Of a stretch of 64,000 bases of DNA, positions 1 through 10,669 are shown in pieces. Below the pieces are notes generated by a model, which made no database searches, was not told where the DNA came from, and saw nothing but the letters and a program-made list of their open reading frames with translations. The translations under genes were made by a program, and so were the position numbers. Location of the stretch: assembly GCA_963811885.1 (NCBI GenBank), contig CAWETB010000015.1, positions 434,001-498,000 of the forward strand, written 5' to 3'. The DNA comes from Gaiellasilicea sp963811885. Its GTDB lineage: Bacteria; Actinomycetota; Thermoleophilia; Gaiellales; Gaiellaceae. Numbering within the stretch: the stretch's first letter is position 1; the number at the start of each line of letters is the position of its first letter.

Positions 1-904
<904 letters not shown>

Positions 905-908
<4 letters not shown>

Positions 909-1276
909 CCGCGGTCGGGCAGCTGCTGCACGGCCCAGGTGTTGCCGTCGGGATCGCTGAAGAAGACGAACGAGCCCCAGTCGAACACCTGCACCTCGCT
1001 GACCTCGACGCCGCGCTCCACGAGCTCGGCCCGCGCGGCCTGGATGTCGTCCACGACCAGCTGCAGGCCCTCCTGCGAGCCGGGCTTCATCTCCCCGAGT
1101 CCCGTTCCCATCGCGATCGAGCACGCCGATCCGGGCGGTGTCAGCTGGATGAACCGCAGCTCGTCGGTCACCTGATAGTCGTGGTCGGCCACGAAGCCGA
1201 CCTGTTCCGTATAGAAGCGCTTGGCGCGATCGACGTCCGAGACGGGGACCTGCACCAGCTCGAGCCGCCAATCCAC
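905..1276 (-). CDS. VOC (glyoxalase/bleomycin resistance) family protein
   Basis: This is a 123-residue single vicinal-oxygen-chelate domain. It begins with LELVQVPVSDVDRAKRFYTE and ends with FFSDPDGNTWAVQQLPDRG, both typical of the fold; the second segment carries the position that often ligates metal. Such proteins act as dimers on small electrophiles or antibiotics, but the substrate cannot be read from the sequence. The GTG start lies 3 nt after the stop of the upstream 51-residue membrane protein, so the two probably form one transcript. The assignment to the superfamily is firm; a specific activity such as lactoylglutathione lyase is not supported. Confidence 0.85.
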
Positions 1277-1279
1277 GTG

Positions 1280-1435
1280 CTAGCCCCCAGCTGCCTGCTT
1301 CGCCCGCCGGGCCTCGAGCTGCTTCTGCGCCTTCGAGGGGCTGAGCTTGACGACGACCCACGTGACGCCCGCCGCGAGGCTGACGATCGAGACGATGTAG
1401 AAGACGAGGCCGATCAAGCCGAGGACAGTGTCCAT
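1280..1435 (-). CDS. Small single-span membrane protein, 51 aa
   Basis: The protein has one hydrophobic segment (about residues 4-29, LGLIGLVFYIVSIVSLAAG) followed by a basic, glutamine- and alanine-rich tail (KAQKQLEARRAKQ). I do not recognise a named family. It is divergent from deoB. A TATTGT hexamer on its strand (1445-1450) ends 9 nt before the ATG, so the transcript would have only about 3 nt of leader. It is followed after 3 nt by the glyoxalase-fold gene. The open frame, start codon and gene-like context support it as real; function is unknown. Confidence 0.65.
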   Translation of the reverse strand: MDTVLGLIGLVFYIVSIVSLAAGVTWVVVKLSPSKAQKQLEARRAKQAAGG

Positions 1436-1443
1436 ACGCGCCG

Positions 1444-1450
1444 TACAATA
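1444..1450. promoter_or_regulatory. Symmetric -10 element shared by deoB and the 51-aa gene
   Basis: The heptamer TACAATA reads as TACAAT on the plus strand, ending 6 nt before the deoB GTG at 1456. On the minus strand it reads as TATTGT, ending 9 nt before the ATG at 1435. A weak -35 candidate for deoB (AGGACA, 1422-1427) lies 16 bp upstream. The spacing would put the deoB transcript start on the start codon itself. This is inference from sequence. Confidence 0.55.
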
Positions 1451-1455
1451 GCCAG

Positions 1456-2618
1456 GTGCCGCGGGCCTGCGTAATCGTGCTCGATGCCGTCGGTGCGGGA
1501 GAGTTGCCAGATGCGGCCCAGTTCGGCGATGAGGGGTCGAACACGCTCGGCAACGTGGCCCGCGCCGTCGGTGGTCTCGACCTGCCCGCGCTCGAGGCTC
1601 TCGGCCTCGGGAACGTGATGGAGCTGGAGGGCTGCCCGCCCCAGCCGGGCGCGCCGGCGGTCGCCGGGCGGCTGCTCGAACGGTCGAAGGGCAAGGACAC
1701 GACGACGGGCCACTGGGAGCTGATGGGCGTCGTCACGCCGACCGCGATGCCGACGTACCCGCACGGGTTCCCGCACGACGTGATCGACCCGTTCATGCAC
1801 AAGACGGGCCGCGGCGTGCTCGGGAACAAGCCGGCGTCGGGCACCGACATCATCCAGGAGCTCGGCGAGGAGCATCAGAAGACGGGCAAGTGGATCGTCT
1901 ACACGTCGGCCGACTCCGTCTTCCAGATCGCGGCGCACGAGGAGACGATCCCGCTCGAGGAGCTCTACGAGGGGTGCAGGATCGCGCGCGAGATCCTCAC
2001 CGGCAAGCACGCGGTCGGTCGCGTGATCGCGAGGCCGTTCGCCGGCTCGCCCGGCAGCTACGAGCGGACGCCGAACCGCCACGACTTCTCGCTCGAGCCG
2101 CGCCGGCCCAACTACCTCTCGCTGATCCGAGACGCCGGGAACCAGGTGCATGCCGTCGGCAAGATCAGCGACATCTACGCCGGCTGCGACATCGACGAGT
2201 CGTTCCCGACGAAGTCGAACGTGGACGGGATCAACAAGACCGTCGAGCTGCTGCAGACGATCGACGGCGGCCTCGTCTTCACGAACCTCGTCGAGACGGA
2301 CATGCTCTGGGGGCACCGCAACGACCCGGTCAACTTCCACCGCTGCCTGCAGGACTTCGACCGCCGGCTCGAGGACATCCTCGAGGCGCTGCGGCCGGGC
2401 GACCTGCTGATCATCACGTCCGACCACGGCTGCGATCCGACGACGCCGTCGACGGATCACTCGCGCGAGCATGCGCTCCTGCTCGTCTATGCGGCGGGGC
2501 GGAACGCGCAGGGCGCGGTGCACCAGGGCGAGTTCGGCGACGTCGGCGCGACCGTGAACGCGTGGCTCGGCGGCAAGGCGCCCGGCCGCGGGATCCCGGG
2601 CACGCCGATCCTCCAGCC

Positions 2619-2622
<4 letters not shown>
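1456..2622 (+). CDS. deoB: Phosphopentomutase
   Basis: The 388-residue enzyme interconverts (deoxy)ribose 1-phosphate and 5-phosphate in nucleoside catabolism. It belongs to the alkaline-phosphatase superfamily and shows the expected metal-binding and phospho-acceptor motifs: VLDAVGAGELPDA at the N-terminus, GKDTTTGHWELMG around residue 80 with the Thr that is phosphorylated, and SDHGCDPTTPSTDHSRE near the C-terminus. The length is normal. The GTG start immediately precedes the conserved PRACVIVLDAVG. It overlaps the thymidine phosphorylase gene by 4 nt (GTGA), so the two are translationally coupled and their reactions are consecutive: base removal gives the sugar 1-phosphate used here. Confidence 0.96.
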
Positions 2623-3913
<1,291 letters not shown>

Positions 3914-3917
<4 letters not shown>

Positions 3918-4423
3918 TCGTCAGGCAGGAGCGCGCCGGCGACGAGCTCGAGCTCGCCGCGCTGATCGACGCCGCCTTCGGCGACACCGAGACCTCCGAG
4001 TTCACGGCGAAGATCCGCGCATCGGCGGGCTACGTCCCCGAGCTCACCTTCGTCGCCGACGACGACGGCGAGCTCGTCGGCTTCACGATGCTGAGCTACG
4101 TGACCGCAGGCGAGCGGGACGTTCTGGTCCTGACCCCGATGGCCGTGCGACCCGACCGGCAGCGCGCCGGCGTCGGCAAGCAGGTCGTCCGGGCCGCGAT
4201 CGCGGCGGCCGATGCCCGCGGGGAGCCGGTCGTGCTCGTCGAGGGCGTGCCGTCGTACTACCCGCAGTTCGGCTTCAGTTCCGCGAGCGAGCTCGGCTTC
4301 GAGCGCCCCGACCCACGCATCCCGGAGGCCGCCTGGATGGCGCTGCCGCTGACCGCCTGGGATCCGGAGGTCGCGGCACCGGTCGTCTACCCCGGCTTCT
4401 TCCCGCCGCCGCCGAATGCCTGA
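3914..4423 (+). CDS. GNAT-family N-acetyltransferase
   Basis: This 169-residue protein is a single GNAT domain. The acetyl-CoA pyrophosphate loop is clear (VRPDRQRAGVGKQVV, about residues 76-90), followed by LVEGVPSYYPQFGF, which resembles the COG3153-type acetyltransferases. The substrate is not predictable. It is coupled to the thymidine phosphorylase gene by a GTGA overlap and overlaps the start of mutM by 8 nt, so it probably belongs to the same deoB-deoA-GNAT-mutM transcript. There is no evidence that it acts on nucleosides. Confidence 0.87.
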
Positions 4424-5232
4424 GCTGCCCGAGGTCGAAAGCGTCCGGCGCCAGATCGCGCCTGTGCTCGAGGGGCGGCGCCTCGAGCATGTCGAGATCG
4501 ACGACGTCCGGCTGACGCGGCCCGGAGGACCCGCTCGAGATCGCGGCCGAGCTCACCGGCGAACGGGTCGAGCAGGTCGACCGGCGCGGCAAGTACCTGG
4601 TCGTCCGCTTCGCCTCGGGCCGTGCGCTCCTGATCCACCTGCGGATGACCGGCAGCCTCCTACGGGAGCCCGCCGAGGCGACTCATGTCCGTGCGGTGCT
4701 GCGGCTCGACGACGGCAGCACCGTCGGCTACCGCGACGTGCGCCGGTTCGGGACCTGGCTGCTGCTGGAGCCGGGCGAGCTCGAGCCGTATCTCGGCGCG
4801 CGGCTGGGCGAGGAGCCGCTCGTCGCCGCGTTCACGGCGAAGGGTCTCGGCGAGCGCCTCGACGGCCGTCGCGCGCCGCTGAAGGCCGCGCTGCTCGACC
4901 AGCGGACGCTCGCCGGGCTCGGGAACATCTACGTCGACGAGGCGCTCTGGTACGCGAAGCTCCATCCCCTGCGTCCGGCGGGATCGCTCGAGCGCGACGA
5001 GCTGCGCCGGCTCCACCGTGCGATCCGGAAGGCGCTGGAGCTCGGGATCGCCCGCCAGGGCTCGACGCTCTCCGACTACCGCCTTCCGGACGGCTCCGAA
5101 GGCGGGATGCAGAAGGAGTTCCGGGCCTACGGCCGGACGGACGAGCCGTGCGATCGCTGCGGCACGCCGCTCGTCAAGACGCGCGTCGGCGGTCGGGGCA
5201 CGTGGTACTGCCCGGTGTGTCAGACGCTCTGA
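4416..5232 (+). CDS. mutM: Formamidopyrimidine-DNA glycosylase (frame-disrupted)
   Basis: The enzyme excises oxidised purines such as 8-oxoguanine and nicks the DNA by beta/delta elimination. The catalytic N-terminus PELPEVE is present, with the Pro that forms the Schiff base after Met removal. So are HLRMTGSL, GLGNIYVDEALW, and the C-terminal zinc finger CDRCGTPLVKT...TWYCPVC. The frame changes near 4524: removing one G from cccggaggac restores DVRLTRPEDPLEIAAELTG and joins both halves into about 271 residues, the normal length. With every motif intact this is most likely a sequencing error rather than a pseudogene. It overlaps the GNAT gene by 8 nt. Confidence 0.9.
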
Positions 5233-5281
5233 CGGAAGCGCCGCTCGATGCCGTCCAGGCGCGCGTCTCGGGCCGAAAACA

Positions 5282-5337
5282 GCGAGAGGCCCGGACGTGC
5301 CGGACCTCTCGCCTGCCGTTAGGAGTGGGGGACTCCT
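5282..5337. terminator. Two hairpins between convergent genes
   Basis: Hairpin one (5282-5312) has a 13-bp stem GCGAGAGGCCCGG with one mismatch and the loop ACGTG. Hairpin two (5321-5337) is AGGAGT-GGGGG-ACTCCT. They lie 50-100 nt after the mutM stop, and the second overlaps the stop codon of the opposite-strand gene. Neither has a strong U tract on the plus strand. A bidirectional terminator role is inferred from position. Confidence 0.55.
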
Positions 5338-5797
5338 AGGGTTTTCCGCCTTTCCCCTTGCCGTTGCCCTTGCCAGGGTTGTCGCCGTGGTCTGGACTCT
5401 TGTCCTGCTTCTTCTCAGCCTTCTCGGCCTTCGCCTTCTCTGCGTTGGCCTTCGCAGCCTCGGCCTTGGCCTTTGCGGCCTTCGCCTTCGCAGCCTTGAT
5501 CTTGGCGGCCTTCGCAGCCTTGGCCTTCTTGGCCTTCGCCGCCTTGGCGGCCGCGCTCGCGCAGGTACCGAGCGTGTCGCCGTGGCGCTGATGGGCCGGC
5601 CAGGCGGCCTTGGCGATGCTGATCGTCTTCTTGCCCTTGTGGCAGACCGTCACCTTCTTGCCGTACGCACCCTGGGCGGAGCTGATCGCGCTCTGGGCGA
5701 CGCCGACGCCGCCGAGCGCGGCCAGGGCGGTGAGCAGGCAGACCGCCATGGCGGCGGCGGCTGCGATGCGCGAGCGTTTTCTCGATGGATCGGTCAA
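5336..5797 (-). CDS. Secreted Lys/Ala-rich protein with CHKGKK...HGDTLGTC motif
   Basis: The 153-residue protein has an N-terminal signal peptide (basic SRKRSR, then an Ala/Leu-rich core ending near GGVGVAQSA). Next comes a short conserved-looking block, KVTVCHKGKKTISIA followed by AWPAHQRHGDTLGTC, with two Cys and two His. After it is a long low-complexity helix of AKAA/KAEK repeats and a Gly/Lys/Pro tail. I know the block as recurring in surface proteins of actinobacteria, without an assigned function; Cys pairing or metal binding is a guess. The TTG start at 5797 was chosen because GGGAG lies 5 nt upstream; a TTG at 5812 is an alternative. The repeat and the high positive charge suggest binding to cell wall or nucleic acid. 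Confidence 0.72.
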   Translation of the reverse strand: MTDPSRKRSRIAAAAAMAVCLLTALAALGGVGVAQSAISSAQGAYGKKVTVCHKGKKTISIAKAAWPAHQRHGDTLGTCASAAAKAAKAKKAKAAKAAKIKAAKAKAAKAKAEAAKANAEKAKAEKAEKKQDKSPDHGDNPGKGNGKGKGGKP

Positions 5798-5897
5798 CTG
5801 GGCTCCCTTCAAGCTGCAGAAATCACTGGGTCTGCCACGGTGGACGCGCGAGGAGGCGATCCCCTGCGTTGCCAGTCGTTAAGGATTTGTTCGGAGT

Positions 5898-7760
5898 TCA
5901 TGCGACCTCAGGGCTGAGCGGGTTGAGGGCAGCCGCTCGATCAAGGGCCTGCTGCCGCTCGAGTCCGCGGCTCGCCGCGGCGAGGTCGAGCCACGCGCTC
6001 CAGCTTTCGGGATTCCGCTCGAGCGCATGGGAGAGGCTCCTGCGGGCTGCCCGAGCGTCTCCGAGCTCGAGCTCCGCCTCACCCCGCAGCTGCCAGGCTT
6101 CCTCCGACCACGGCGCCCACGCGGCGGCGCGCTTCGCCTCGGCGAGGCCGCGTTCCGGCTCTCCGGCCTCGGTCGCGGCGATGCTGGCCGAGGCGGCGCG
6201 GTTGCCGACGTGTGCCGACGAGCGCGACAGCGGCGAGCGGGGCCAGCAGCGCGAGCGCGTAGCCGCGGCGCCTGCCCGTCAGCGAGCGGCCCTTCCTCCG
6301 GCCGCTCGACGGCGAGGAGAACCGCGGCGCAGAAGATCACGGACACCGTCACGGCCGGGAGCTCCCAGTCCCAGTCGACACCCGCATGCACGAGAAAGGC
6401 GGCGTAGGCGGCCGCCGCGGCAGGTGCGTGGGCGAACCGGCGCGCTCCGGGAAGCGCGAGCAGCGGGAGCGCCAGCGTCGCCAGCAGCAGGGCCAGCCCG
6501 ACCGGCCCGAGCTCGGCCAGCGTCTCGAGGTAGAGGTTGTGCGCGTCGCGGGCGTGGAAGGGGACCGACCGCTCCCGGAACCAGTGGGCCTCGAAGCTCC
6601 CGGCGCCGGTCCCGAGCAGAGGCTCGTCGCGGACCATCGTCCTGGCGACGCGCCAGTAGTCGCTGCGCCCGTTGCCGGACGCGCTCAGCAGCCGTCGGTT
6701 GAGATCACCGGTGCCAGGCGCCGGTGATTCGCGGAAGGCGTCCCTGGCATCGGTGACCACCGACACCGGCCCTCCGCCGGCGACGAGAGCGCCGACGGCA
6801 ACGAGCACCGCCGCGAGCGCGACGCCGGCGACGAGCGAGCCTGCCGGCGCGGGCCGGAAGGCTCAGGCGGCCCTCCGCGACGATGCAGGCCGACGGCGAC
6901 TGCGGCCGCGACCACAGCCAGCACGACGAGGATCCAGGCCAGCTCGCGGCCCTCGCGCTGTGCGGTTGTGAGCGAGTCGCCCGCGGTCGTCAGCGCGTGG
7001 TAGCGCGACGCCAGGAGGACACCGGCCAGGGCAGGCGCTCCGACGAGGAGGCCGGTCGCGAGGAGCCGCGCGCGCCGCGGGTCGACGACCGCCTGGACGA
7101 CCGCGCCGACGACGAGTGCCACGAGCGCGCCGCGTGAGAACGTGAAGTAGAGCGTCGCCAGCAGCACGACGAGGCTCGCCGCCGCCAGTGCCCGGATTGC
7201 GACGTGGCCGCCGTGCGCGGCCAAGCCGCCGGCGAGCAGGATCGCGATCGCGGCGAGGATCCCGAGCGCGTTCCAGTACCCGAGCGGCTCCGCGAGCTGG
7301 TAGCCGCTCGACGGGTCGTAGGCGCCGCCGACATGGCCGGGGAAGAGCCTGGTCGCGAGCGCGTAGAGCGAGACGGCGACAGCTCCTGCGACGACCCCGC
7401 CGAGGAGCGCAGGTGCCGCATCCCGGAACGACAGCAGCAGGAGCGCCGCCGCCGCGGCGGCGACGTAGAGCAGGCCGCGCTCCGCCTCCAGCACCGGCGC
7501 GGTCGCGCCCGGCGACCAGGCGGTGGAGGTGAGCGCCCAGAGCGCCAGCGCGGCGAGACCGCCCACGAACGCGAGCTCGCGTCGGCCCGGGGCGAGGCAC
7601 GTCGGCCGACGAGCACGATCGTCGCGGCGATCAGCGTGAACGATGCCGTCGCCAGTCCCCAATCGCCGGGGAAGTAGCCGCCGTCGACTGCGCCGAGCCC
7701 GGCGACCGCGGCGAAGGCCGTCAGGAACGGCGCCGCCGCACGTGCCGTCCGAGGAAGGAG
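5898..7760 (-). CDS. O-antigen-ligase-like polytopic membrane protein with C-terminal helical repeat (frame-disrupted)
   Basis: Several hydrophobic spans can be read across three frames on this strand, including LAFVGGLAALALWALTSTAW and LGYWNALGILAAIAILLAGG. The periplasmic loop GTGAGSFEAHWFRERSVPFH...ARDAHNLYLETLAELG is typical of the O-antigen ligase (Wzy/WaaL) superfamily. The C-terminus reads ELELGDARAARRSLSHALE and LERQQALDRAAALNPLSPEV, a TPR-like stretch common in actinobacterial members. Frame changes near 7595, 6810 and 6290 each look like one-base errors. The start is unresolved because no start codon lies in frame next to the glutaredoxin stop. Likely role is transfer or polymerisation of surface glycans; the substrate is unknown. 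Confidence 0.7.
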
Positions 7761-7782
7761 CGAGTCGTCCGTGCCGGAGACT

Positions 7783-8037
7783 CTAGGCGGCGAGCCGGGC
7801 GTCGAGCTGCCCCGACTTGTCGAGCCGCCAGAGCTCGGTGTAGCCGCCGATCGGCCGGCCGTCGATCAGGATCTGCGGCACCGTCCAGCCGCCGGTCAGC
7901 TCCTGGATCGTGCGGCGGAAGGCCGGGTCGTCGTCGAGCATGATCTCCTCGTACGGAATGCCCTTGTCGTCGAGGAGCGCCTTGGCGCGGACGCAGTAGC
8001 CGCACCAGCGGGTCGTGTAGATCTGGATCCTGCTCAT
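7783..8037 (-). CDS. Glutaredoxin-like protein
   Basis: The 84-residue protein is a minimal thioredoxin-fold redox protein. It has the active site WCGYC at residues 11-15, the cis-proline segment WTVPQILIDG and the GGYTELWRL helix that contacts the thiol cofactor in glutaredoxins. In actinobacteria such proteins may use mycothiol instead of glutathione (mycoredoxin), but mycoredoxins usually have other CxxC dipeptides, so the partner is undecided. It is transcribed away from recO. It is followed by the O-antigen-ligase-like gene with little or no gap. Confidence 0.88.
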   Translation of the reverse strand: MSRIQIYTTRWCGYCVRAKALLDDKGIPYEEIMLDDDPAFRRTIQELTGGWTVPQILIDGRPIGGYTELWRLDKSGQLDARLAA

Positions 8038-8089
8038 CGGGCGTACAACGTAGTTGAGAGCCGATCGGTTCCCGTCGGGTGCGCCGCTC

Positions 8090-8101
8090 TAGACTCGGAG
8101 A
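8090..8101 (+). promoter_or_regulatory. Putative leaderless promoter of recO
   Basis: TAGACT (8090-8095) ends 6 nt before the recO GTG at 8102, so transcription would begin on the start codon. No clear -35 hexamer is visible at the expected distance. No ribosome binding site precedes the GTG. Confidence 0.5.
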
Positions 8102-8842
8102 GTGGCGAGGACGTACAGAACCGAAGCGGTCGTGCTCCGTTCGTTCAGGCTCGGCGAGGCCGACCGCGTCCTCCACGTCTACACGGCGGACCGCGGGCGC
8201 GTCGGCGCGGTCGCGAAGGGCGTCCGGCGGACGAAGTCGCGCTTCGGCGGCCGGCTCGAGCCGCTCTCGCACGTCGAGCTGATGCTGCACCAGGGCTCCG
8301 GCGAGCTGCAGACGGTGACCGGAGCCGACCTGCGCTCCTCGCACCACGAGGCGCGCGAGGATCCCTACCGGCTCGCGGTCGGGCTGATCGGCGCCGAGGC
8401 GATGCTCAAGCTCTTCACCGAGCAGGAGGCGAACGAGCGCGCCTTCACCGCGCTGACGCGCTTTCTCGACCGGCTCGACGTGATCCCCTCGCGCGCTCCG
8501 GCGAGGCCGGCGCTCGACCCGCTCGTGCTCTCGTTCCAGCTGAAGCTGCTCTGGCTCTCCGGCTACATGCCGCATCTCGACGGCTGCGTCGAGTGCGGGG
8601 CGGACGAGGGGCTCGTCGGCTTCGCCCCTGCCGCGGGCGGCGCGGTGTGCGCTGACTGCGGCGGCGGCTCGATCGCGCTCTCGCCGGACGGGCTGCGCGG
8701 GATCTCGACGCTCGTCGCGACGCCGATGTCCGACGCGCACGATGCGGGTCTCACCGACCGCGGCGCCCGGGAGGCGCTGGCGCTCGTGACCGCGTCGTAC
8801 GAGCACCACGGCGGCTTCCGCCTCCGGACGCTGTCAGCTTGA
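8102..8842 (+). CDS. recO: DNA repair protein RecO
   Basis: RecO loads RecA onto SSB-coated single strands in the RecFOR pathway. The 246-residue protein has the N-terminal OB fold (RTEAVVLRSFRLGEADRVLH, AVAKGVRRTKSRFGGRLEP). The zinc site follows as CVECGADE...CADCGG around residues 163-185. It then carries the C-terminal helical domain. Length is normal. GTG at 8102 is chosen because ARTYRTEAVVL follows directly and a -10-like hexamer sits 6 nt upstream. It ends convergently with glycyl-tRNA synthetase, overlapping by 9 nt. Confidence 0.94.
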   Translation: MARTYRTEAVVLRSFRLGEADRVLHVYTADRGRVGAVAKGVRRTKSRFGGRLEPLSHVELMLHQGSGELQTVTGADLRSSHHEAREDPYRLAVGLIGAEAMLKLFTEQEANERAFTALTRFLDRLDVIPSRAPARPALDPLVLSFQLKLLWLSGYMPHLDGCVECGADEGLVGFAPAAGGAVCADCGGGSIALSPDGLRGISTLVATPMSDAHDAGLTDRGAREALALVTASYEHHGGFRLRTLSA

Positions 8843-10195
8843 CTTCGGCGTCTTCCAGTCGGCGGCGAGCAACTCGCCGACCTTCGCCCGCGCGCCGCCG
8901 ATCGGGATTCGCTCCTGGGCGAGCGAGTCCCGGTCGCGGACGGTGACGGTGTCGTCCTCGAGCGTCTGCTCGTCGATCGTCAGCCCGTAGGGCGTGCCGA
9001 TCTCGTCCTGGCGGCGGTAGCGGCGCCCGATCGCGCCGTTGTCGTCGTACTCGACGCTGTAGTGCCGGCGAAGCTCCTCGTAGAGCGCGCGCGCCTTCTC
9101 GACCATCGCCGTGTCCTTGCCGATCAGGGGCAGGATCGCGGCCTTCACCGGCGCCAGCTGCGGGTGGAGACGCAGGACGGTGCGCTCGCGCTCGCCGACG
9201 ACCTCCTCGTCGTAGGCGTCGATCATGAAGGTCAGCATCGAGCGGTTGACGCCGAGCGCAGGCTCGATCACGTACGGCACGAAGCGCTCGCCGCTGCCGG
9301 CGTCGACCCACTCGAGCTTCGTCCCCGACGCGTCGGTGTGCTGGGTCAGGTCGAAGGCGCCGCGGTTCGCGATCCCCTCGAGCTCGGACCAGCCGATCGG
9401 GAAGAGGTACTCGATGTCGCTCGTGGCGCTCGAGTAGTGCGAGAGCTCGTCCGCGTCGTGCGGGCGCACGCGGAGGTGGCTCTCACGGACGCCGTAGCGG
9501 AGATGCCACTGCAGCCGCGCGTCGACCCAGTAGCGGTACCACTCGTCGGCGTCGTCCGGCGGGACGAAGAACTCCATCTCCATCTGCTCGAACTCGAGCG
9601 TGCGGAAGATGAAGTTGCCGGGGGTGATCTCGTTCCGGAACGACTTGCCGACCTGCGCGATCCCGAAGGGCGGCTTGCGGCGCGCGATCTGGGCGACGTT
9701 CTTGAAGTTGATGAAGATCCCCTGCGCCGTCTCGGGCCGGAGGTAGACGTCGACGCCGGTCTCCTCGAGCGCGCCGACGCGCGTCTGGAACATGAGGTTG
9801 AAGTTGCGCGGCTCGGTGAGGTCGCAGTCGGGCGTCTCGCCGGGCTTCTTGCTCGGCCGCTTCCCGCACGACTCGGTGTCGAGGTGGTCGGCGCGGAAGC
9901 GCTTCTTGCAGGTCTTGCAGTCGATCAGCGGGTCGCTGAAGCCGCCGACGTGGCCGGATGCCTTCCAGACGTCCGGGTGGAGGATGATCGAGGAGTCGAG
10001 CGCGACGATGTCGTCCCGCTCCCGCACCATCGCCTCGAGCCAGCGCGCCTTGACGTTGTCCTTCAGCAGGACCCCGTAGTGGCCGTAGTCGTAGGAGCTG
10101 CCGAGGCCGCCGTAGATCTCGGACGAGGGGAAGACGAACCCGCGCCGCTTCGACAAACTGACGATCTTGTCCATGGTGACGGCATCGGTGCTCAT
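8834..10195 (-). CDS. glyS: Glycyl-tRNA synthetase, dimeric type
   Basis: This class II synthetase attaches glycine to tRNA-Gly. It is the single-chain alpha2 form also found in archaea and eukaryotes, not the alpha2beta2 bacterial form. Readable features are SKRRGFVFPSSEIYGG at the start, a CKTCKKRFRADHL zinc-like insertion with a further Cys (DTESC), motif 2 (GKSFRNEITPGNFIFRTLEF), RPETAQGIFINF, and a C-terminal anticodon-binding domain. With ATG at 10195 it is 453 residues; an internal ATG at 10174 is an alternative. A minus-strand TAGCCT (10206-10211) ends 10 nt before the ATG and is shared with the divergent deacylase gene. Confidence 0.94.
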   Translation of the reverse strand: MSTDAVTMDKIVSLSKRRGFVFPSSEIYGGLGSSYDYGHYGVLLKDNVKARWLEAMVRERDDIVALDSSIILHPDVWKASGHVGGFSDPLIDCKTCKKRFRADHLDTESCGKRPSKKPGETPDCDLTEPRNFNLMFQTRVGALEETGVDVYLRPETAQGIFINFKNVAQIARRKPPFGIAQVGKSFRNEITPGNFIFRTLEFEQMEMEFFVPPDDADEWYRYWVDARLQWHLRYGVRESHLRVRPHDADELSHYSSATSDIEYLFPIGWSELEGIANRGAFDLTQHTDASGTKLEWVDAGSGERFVPYVIEPALGVNRSMLTFMIDAYDEEVVGERERTVLRLHPQLAPVKAAILPLIGKDTAMVEKARALYEELRRHYSVEYDDNGAIGRRYRRQDEIGTPYGLTIDEQTLEDDTVTVRDRDSLAQERIPIGGARAKVGELLAADWKTPKSS

Positions 10196-10204
10196 GAGTC
10201 CGCA

Positions 10205-10211
10205 GAGGCTA
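10205..10211. promoter_or_regulatory. Overlapping divergent -10 elements (glyS / YbaK-type gene)
   Basis: GAGGCTA reads GAGGCT on the plus strand, 6 nt before the ATG at 10217, and TAGCCT on the minus strand, 10 nt before the glyS ATG. The plus-strand version is a weak -10 match. The whole divergent intergenic space is only 21 bp, so both promoters must overlap somewhere here. Confidence 0.45.
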
Positions 10212-10216
10212 CCGGG

Positions 10217-10669
10217 ATGACCCCGGCGGTCGTCGCGGCCGAGCGGGCGGGAATTCCGTTCACGCTGCACGAGTACGAGCACGAGGCCGGGGCCGCGTAC
10301 GGGCTCGAGGCGGCGGCGAAGACCGGGGTCGACGCGGCGCGCGTGTTCAAGACGCTCGTCGTCACGCAGGACGGCGCCCTCTCGGTCGCGATCGTCCCCG
10401 TCGCCGCCCAGCTCGACCTGCGTGCGCTCGGGAAGCGCGCCGCGCTCGCCGACCGCGCGGCCGCGGAGCGCGCGACCGGCTACGTGCTCGGTGGGATCAG
10501 CCCCCTCGGCCAGCGGAAGCGGCTGCCGACGCTGCTCGACGAGTCGGCCCTCGCGTTCGAGACGATCTTCGTCAGCGCGGGCCGGCGCGGCCTCGAGATC
10601 GAGCTCGCGCCGGACGACCTCGTCCGGCTCACCGATGCCCGCGTGGCGGCTGTAGCCTCCGGCGCGTGA
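10217..10669 (+). CDS. ybaK: YbaK/EbsC-family aminoacyl-tRNA deacylase
   Basis: The 150-residue protein is a free-standing editing domain that hydrolyses mischarged tRNA, typically Cys-tRNA-Pro. Readable signs are FTLHEYEHEAG, the conserved lysine in RVFKTLVV, the substrate-pocket segment GYVLGGISPLGQRKRLPTLLDE and a C-terminal IELAPDDLVRLT. This matches the YbaK rather than the ProX variant. It is divergent from glyS with a 21-bp gap. The prolyl-tRNA synthetase at 58.3-60.0 kb carries a related internal editing insert. The next gene overlaps by 4 nt. Confidence 0.9.
   Translation: MTPAVVAAERAGIPFTLHEYEHEAGAAYGLEAAAKTGVDAARVFKTLVVTQDGALSVAIVPVAAQLDLRALGKRAALADRAAAERATGYVLGGISPLGQRKRLPTLLDESALAFETIFVSAGRRGLEIELAPDDLVRLTDARVAAVASGA

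Noticed and set aside
4416..5232. mutM, murA, dxr, proS and similar genes as pseudogenes.
   Set aside because: Each carries a single-base disruption with all motifs intact on both sides, and several are essential. Sequencing error explains the pattern better than decay.
5282..5337. Rho-independent terminators of the classic kind.
   Set aside because: The hairpins in this window lack T tracts on the relevant strand. They are listed only as candidate terminators with moderate confidence.
10196..10216. A glycine riboswitch or T-box before glyS.
   Set aside because: The divergent gap is only 21 bp, with no room for an RNA element.
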